A DNA stretch of 64,000 bases, from the NCBI RefSeq assembly GCF_030272615.1, contig NC_081410.1, positions 259,937,533-260,001,532 on the forward strand, given 5' to 3'. The position numbers were made by a program, and so were the translations under genes. Shown here piece after piece: positions 60,535 through 64,000 of this stretch. Origin of the DNA: Cryptomeria japonica. Its lineage: Eukaryota; Streptophyta; Pinopsida; Cupressales; Cupressaceae. Every line of letters starts with the position of its first letter. The first letter of the stretch is position 1. Under the pieces are notes generated by a model. The model did no database searches and was not told where the DNA came from. It saw only the letters and a program-made list of their open reading frames with translations.

Positions 60535-61711
60535 TGTAGCATCATAAATTGCATCTCTATGCAATTTCTTGTCCAATTAGGCCCTATTTTGGCATGTGTA
60601 ATTTCCCACCTCCAGAATCGTTCATCACAACTCAATTCCATATGTCATTCTAACTTCTCCTTCTCATTTTGGATCCTATGTCTCAATTTGAGGCCACATT
60701 GGGGGGAGTAGGCCACCTAAGGCACTTCACTCCTCAGTGTTTGGTCCCAAATTCAAACCACTTCATGCTTGGATTGGTTGAGTAGGAAATATTTTCCTGT
60801 GTTGGCCTGCTTCAATTTTTGCACCACAAAATTCTTGGGAGAGGTATGTAAGCAAGGTATACTTCCTAATTTTAGGTCTAGAAATCATGAATCATGAACT
60901 AAGCACATGAGGAGAACTATAGGCAATTCAATTGAAGCATTCAAGGAATTTCATCCCACCATATTCTTCTTTGTGTTAACCTTCAACAAATTTTATGCAA
61001 ACATGTCTTTTGTGATGTCCTTTTTGGTCTTTTGTGTGGAGTTATTCTATTGGATCAACATTTGTGATCATCTTCAAAGAAGCATTTGCATCATCAAGGT
61101 ACAAGACACATATTCTTAGACCTGGCCTCTTCTATATATCGACACACTTTCCTTTCAAGTTCAAGTCAATTCAATTTCAAGGTTGATTCCAAAACCAAGG
61201 TTTGACTTAGGAATAACCCCTTTCTACCCAATATTTTCCTCTTTTTCAGTTGCGCAGGAATAGGTGTACACCTAGGGAAATACGTACAAGCTAATTAGAT
61301 GGAGATCTACAATCTGAAATTCCCCAGAGCAGAAACTGTCGAGAGCAAACTGAGCACAACACCCCAATACCAAGAGCGGGTTGATTAGTATGACCCAATC
61401 CTTGCACTTTTGCCTCAAATTTGGATTGTTGTCTAGTTTCGGTCTACTCTATTATATTATCTTCTAGAATCAGGTTCTCAACTTGTTACAATCCTGCACA
61501 CACAAAATATGTCATCTTCTCCTCCTGCCTCACATTCTTCTTCCTAATTTGTAGAGTCACTTTCAAGTACCCCCACGAAGGATTATTGAATTCACCTTGT
61601 TCCTTAGAAAATCTTAGGCCCAATGGATCATTCTCCCTCTCAATGTAATTAAAGTAAAAGTAGGCCTAAGTTTTCTAGTTTACTAGTGAACCCTATTTCC
61701 CACCCATTACA
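60535..61711 (+). repeat. Right LTR of element C (1177 bp)
   Basis: TGTAGCATCATAAATTGC to CACCCATTACA, uninterrupted. It contains the empty site of element A (TGTCATTCTAACTTCTCC, 60643-60660). The TATA word is decayed (GTATGTAAGC). GTACA follows. Confidence 0.78.
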
Positions 61712-64000
61712 GTACAAAGCTATGGTTGCATGTTAATTCCTACATCAACATTATACCCACACATAGTCCTATCATTAGAGTGTTGTGGAACCAAATAAAC
61801 ACTGCCATTATGTCTAGGAGACTCTAGAAATGAAGAAATACCTTTTGTTTCATTAATTTGGATTTTTTTAAAAATTTGTATTTTGTTATGTCGTACAAAT
61901 TTGCATGGTGCAATACACTTCTAGATGATATTAAAAAAAAAAAAAAACTAAAAAATACAAAAGGGCCAATTAATTTTGTACCCATCTATCTTTTGGGTAA
62001 AAAATTGTGTTGTAAGATTTTTTCAGCTTAACAAGCCTATTTGGAGGGTTTTTATTGTAGTTTGTTGCACGATTTCAATTAAGTTTAATAAGTTTCAAAC
62101 ATTAAAGTGTTTAAATTCCCATTTAGTGTGTTTGTAGATTACCTCTATTCTCAACTAGGCCATACTCTATAGCGACAACAACTCTTTTAGCATTGACTTG
62201 GTTGACAACATTTGCAAACTCCTTTTGACTTGCTTGCATATTAATGAATTGGAATCATTATATAATATGAAGTGACCACCATTTGTGATCTAGGTGCTCA
62301 TTTCACAAGTTAGTATCTCTCACACCACATCAACATAGACCCAAAAAAGAAATTCAAAGGTTTAGGCATTTTTTTGTACTAAAACCATTGTTGATATTTT
62401 GGTGGCGTTGGATGCTTTGTTTGGATTCGGTGATTAGATCTTTGTGTTTGGTTACCGATCAATATACTCTACCTTCACTAGATGTCACAGCTACAATGTG
62501 GATTTCATCTTTTCCCACTTTCCATGCAATAATAGGTTTCCTAAGTCTCATAACCATTCCGTGGCCACACATGATTAATTAAAGCCAAACATATAAAGTC
62601 CATCTTTTGTTTCAAAACCCCTAAATAGATCCTTTTTTGACCAACAAATCAACCTATGCTTCTCTTTGGAATCAATAGACATGCCATACTTCTTTCCTTT
62701 AACAACCATCAACTCAATCTGATTATCCACAACATTGGCTTAGCCTTCCAACATTCTTACATTTTCAATGGCTTCATTATATTCAGTGTTGCATCTATTA
62801 ATAAGTTATTAATATTTAATGTTACCAATTCACATTCATCTTAGCATTATATGTTTGTAACTATGGTCTTATGAACTCACGTAGTCAATAGTTTATGTGG
62901 ATAAATCTTTAGTACCCACTACTTATTCTAACCACTAGAGGTTTATTAATTATTTTACAAACTGTGATCAATTTATGTTAGCCGCCAAATATAATCAATA
63001 AGCTTGTAAAGGGGGTCATTTTATTTTTTCCATAGCTTACAGACAAGGGTGGGAAAACAATTTTTTAAAGTGTAAATAGTTGATATAAAGCTCTTTTTGT
63101 GATGAATAGTTTAGCATTAAGACATTTTTTAATTTTGTTCTATTTTAAATAGCTTTTGGCCTCTAGAGTCACATTTGTAAGGAAATTTTGATGGGGCATA
63201 ACTTTCACCTCACTTATTGAAATTTTTTTGACGCATATCAAAATTTAGAAGAATTCAAGTTTTCGTGTATTTTATTATTTGGATTGTCCATTCTTTAAAA
63301 AGTTGTAAAAATTATTGTGCATTATAATTTGTTGATTTGACATTCAATTTGCACACAAATTAAAATTCTCTTACACAATTTTTTTAGGGGAGTATAATCA
63401 ACATTAATCACTTTAGGTGGCTCTCTATATCAAGTGAAGAAATCTAGATATTTTTTCTTTCAAGTTTGTTGGTTTTTGTAACCATGTTAAAAATTGGATG
63501 TGATTACTATGAAAAGAAACTAGAAAATTTATATGTTTACAAACTTTTTGAAATAAGAAAGTTCTATAATAATCAAGGCCTCAATTTTTCATGCTCAAAA
63601 CCTTTCAGAACTTGTAAAAACATCATGCAGTCTCACTATTCCATCTTGTGACACAATAGAATTTGGGGATGAATAATGTAATCACATATCTTGTATTGAG
63701 AACTTATCTCTCACATCACATGTTGATAAATCTGAACCTACTCTTAAATCATTCATGAGTTCCAATGATTCTTTGCATTGACATTTTTATCATCTTTCCC
63801 AATCTACCACATTAGGACACATATCTACTAGACATGTTATCTTTGTTTCTAGACTCCCTAATTGTAGATTTTGAAGGCACTATTGAGGAAATTTATTTTT
63901 TCTTTGATGCGATCTTTGATGAATTTGCATCACCATTTCCATATTTGGATCTTTCGCTTGTTTCACCTACATTGACTTCTATCATGATATATTATGTAGA
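61712..64000 (-). other. Host sequence right of element C with a minus-strand coding relic
   Basis: On the minus strand between about 62800 and 62370, stretches such as EAIENVRMLEG, KGKKYGMSIDSKEKHRL and KDEIHIVAVTSSEG are readable in shifting frames, so this was probably once coding. I cannot name the family. It may belong to the same old copia-like element as the possible LTR at 9700-10331. The rest (62860-64000) is AT-rich with nothing recognisable. Confidence 0.35.

Overview
This is plant nuclear DNA made almost entirely of mobile elements stacked inside one another. It is AT-rich. I found no intact host gene, no rRNA or tRNA gene and no CRISPR array. The dense nesting of plant Ty1/copia and Ty3/gypsy elements, and one LTR over 4 kb long, suggest a very large plant genome such as a gymnosperm's. 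That assignment is inference.

Layout from left to right. 1-3439 is the 5' end (minus strand) of a Ty3/gypsy Tat-like element, G, inserted into the gag of a copia-like element, F (3440-5545). 5546-10934 is old, poorly readable repeat DNA. The main host is element C, 10935-61711 on the plus strand. C appears to be a non-autonomous LTR element of about 6 kb, spread over 50.8 kb by four insertions: copia-like A (11050-17381, TSD ATTCT) in its left LTR; Tat-like Ty3/gypsy B (19824-47316, TSD GATAG) in its interior; a 4.16 kb solo LTR (48044-52200, TSD TTGTT); and copia E (52286-58989, TSD CTCAC). After C comes 61712-64000, the continuation of the old host sequence.

The most unusual object lies one level deeper. 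The upstream LTR of B is split by a 13.75 kb DNA transposon, D (32706-46457). D has inverted termini GGGTA...TACCC sharing a 16-base core and a 4-bp AAAA duplication, and two LTR relatives in this window carry the uninterrupted site. D carries two converging genes. One is a decayed plus-strand transposase-like gene with a plausible acidic triad. The other is a minus-strand gene of at least eight exons that I cannot assign to any family, with two tandem 69-nt extra exon-like cassettes. D also has GCGTACGCGC-type 29-bp repeats near both ends, a 359-bp tandem array and a polypyrimidine region with a 500-N gap. The 4-bp duplication and the HGKG..DG..KR-type motif suggest the Sola superfamily, but this is tentative.

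A second unusual object is element A. Its LTR ends, Met-initiator PBS and polypurine tract resemble those of copia E, but it has no recognisable pol. Instead it has a coiled-coil gag with three zinc knuckles, followed by a nearly continuous frame of about 1,100 codons of unknown function. It may be a parasite of E-like copia elements.

Coding regions in the autonomous elements (B, E, D) carry stops and frameshifts. They are annotated as pseudogenes and no repaired protein is given.
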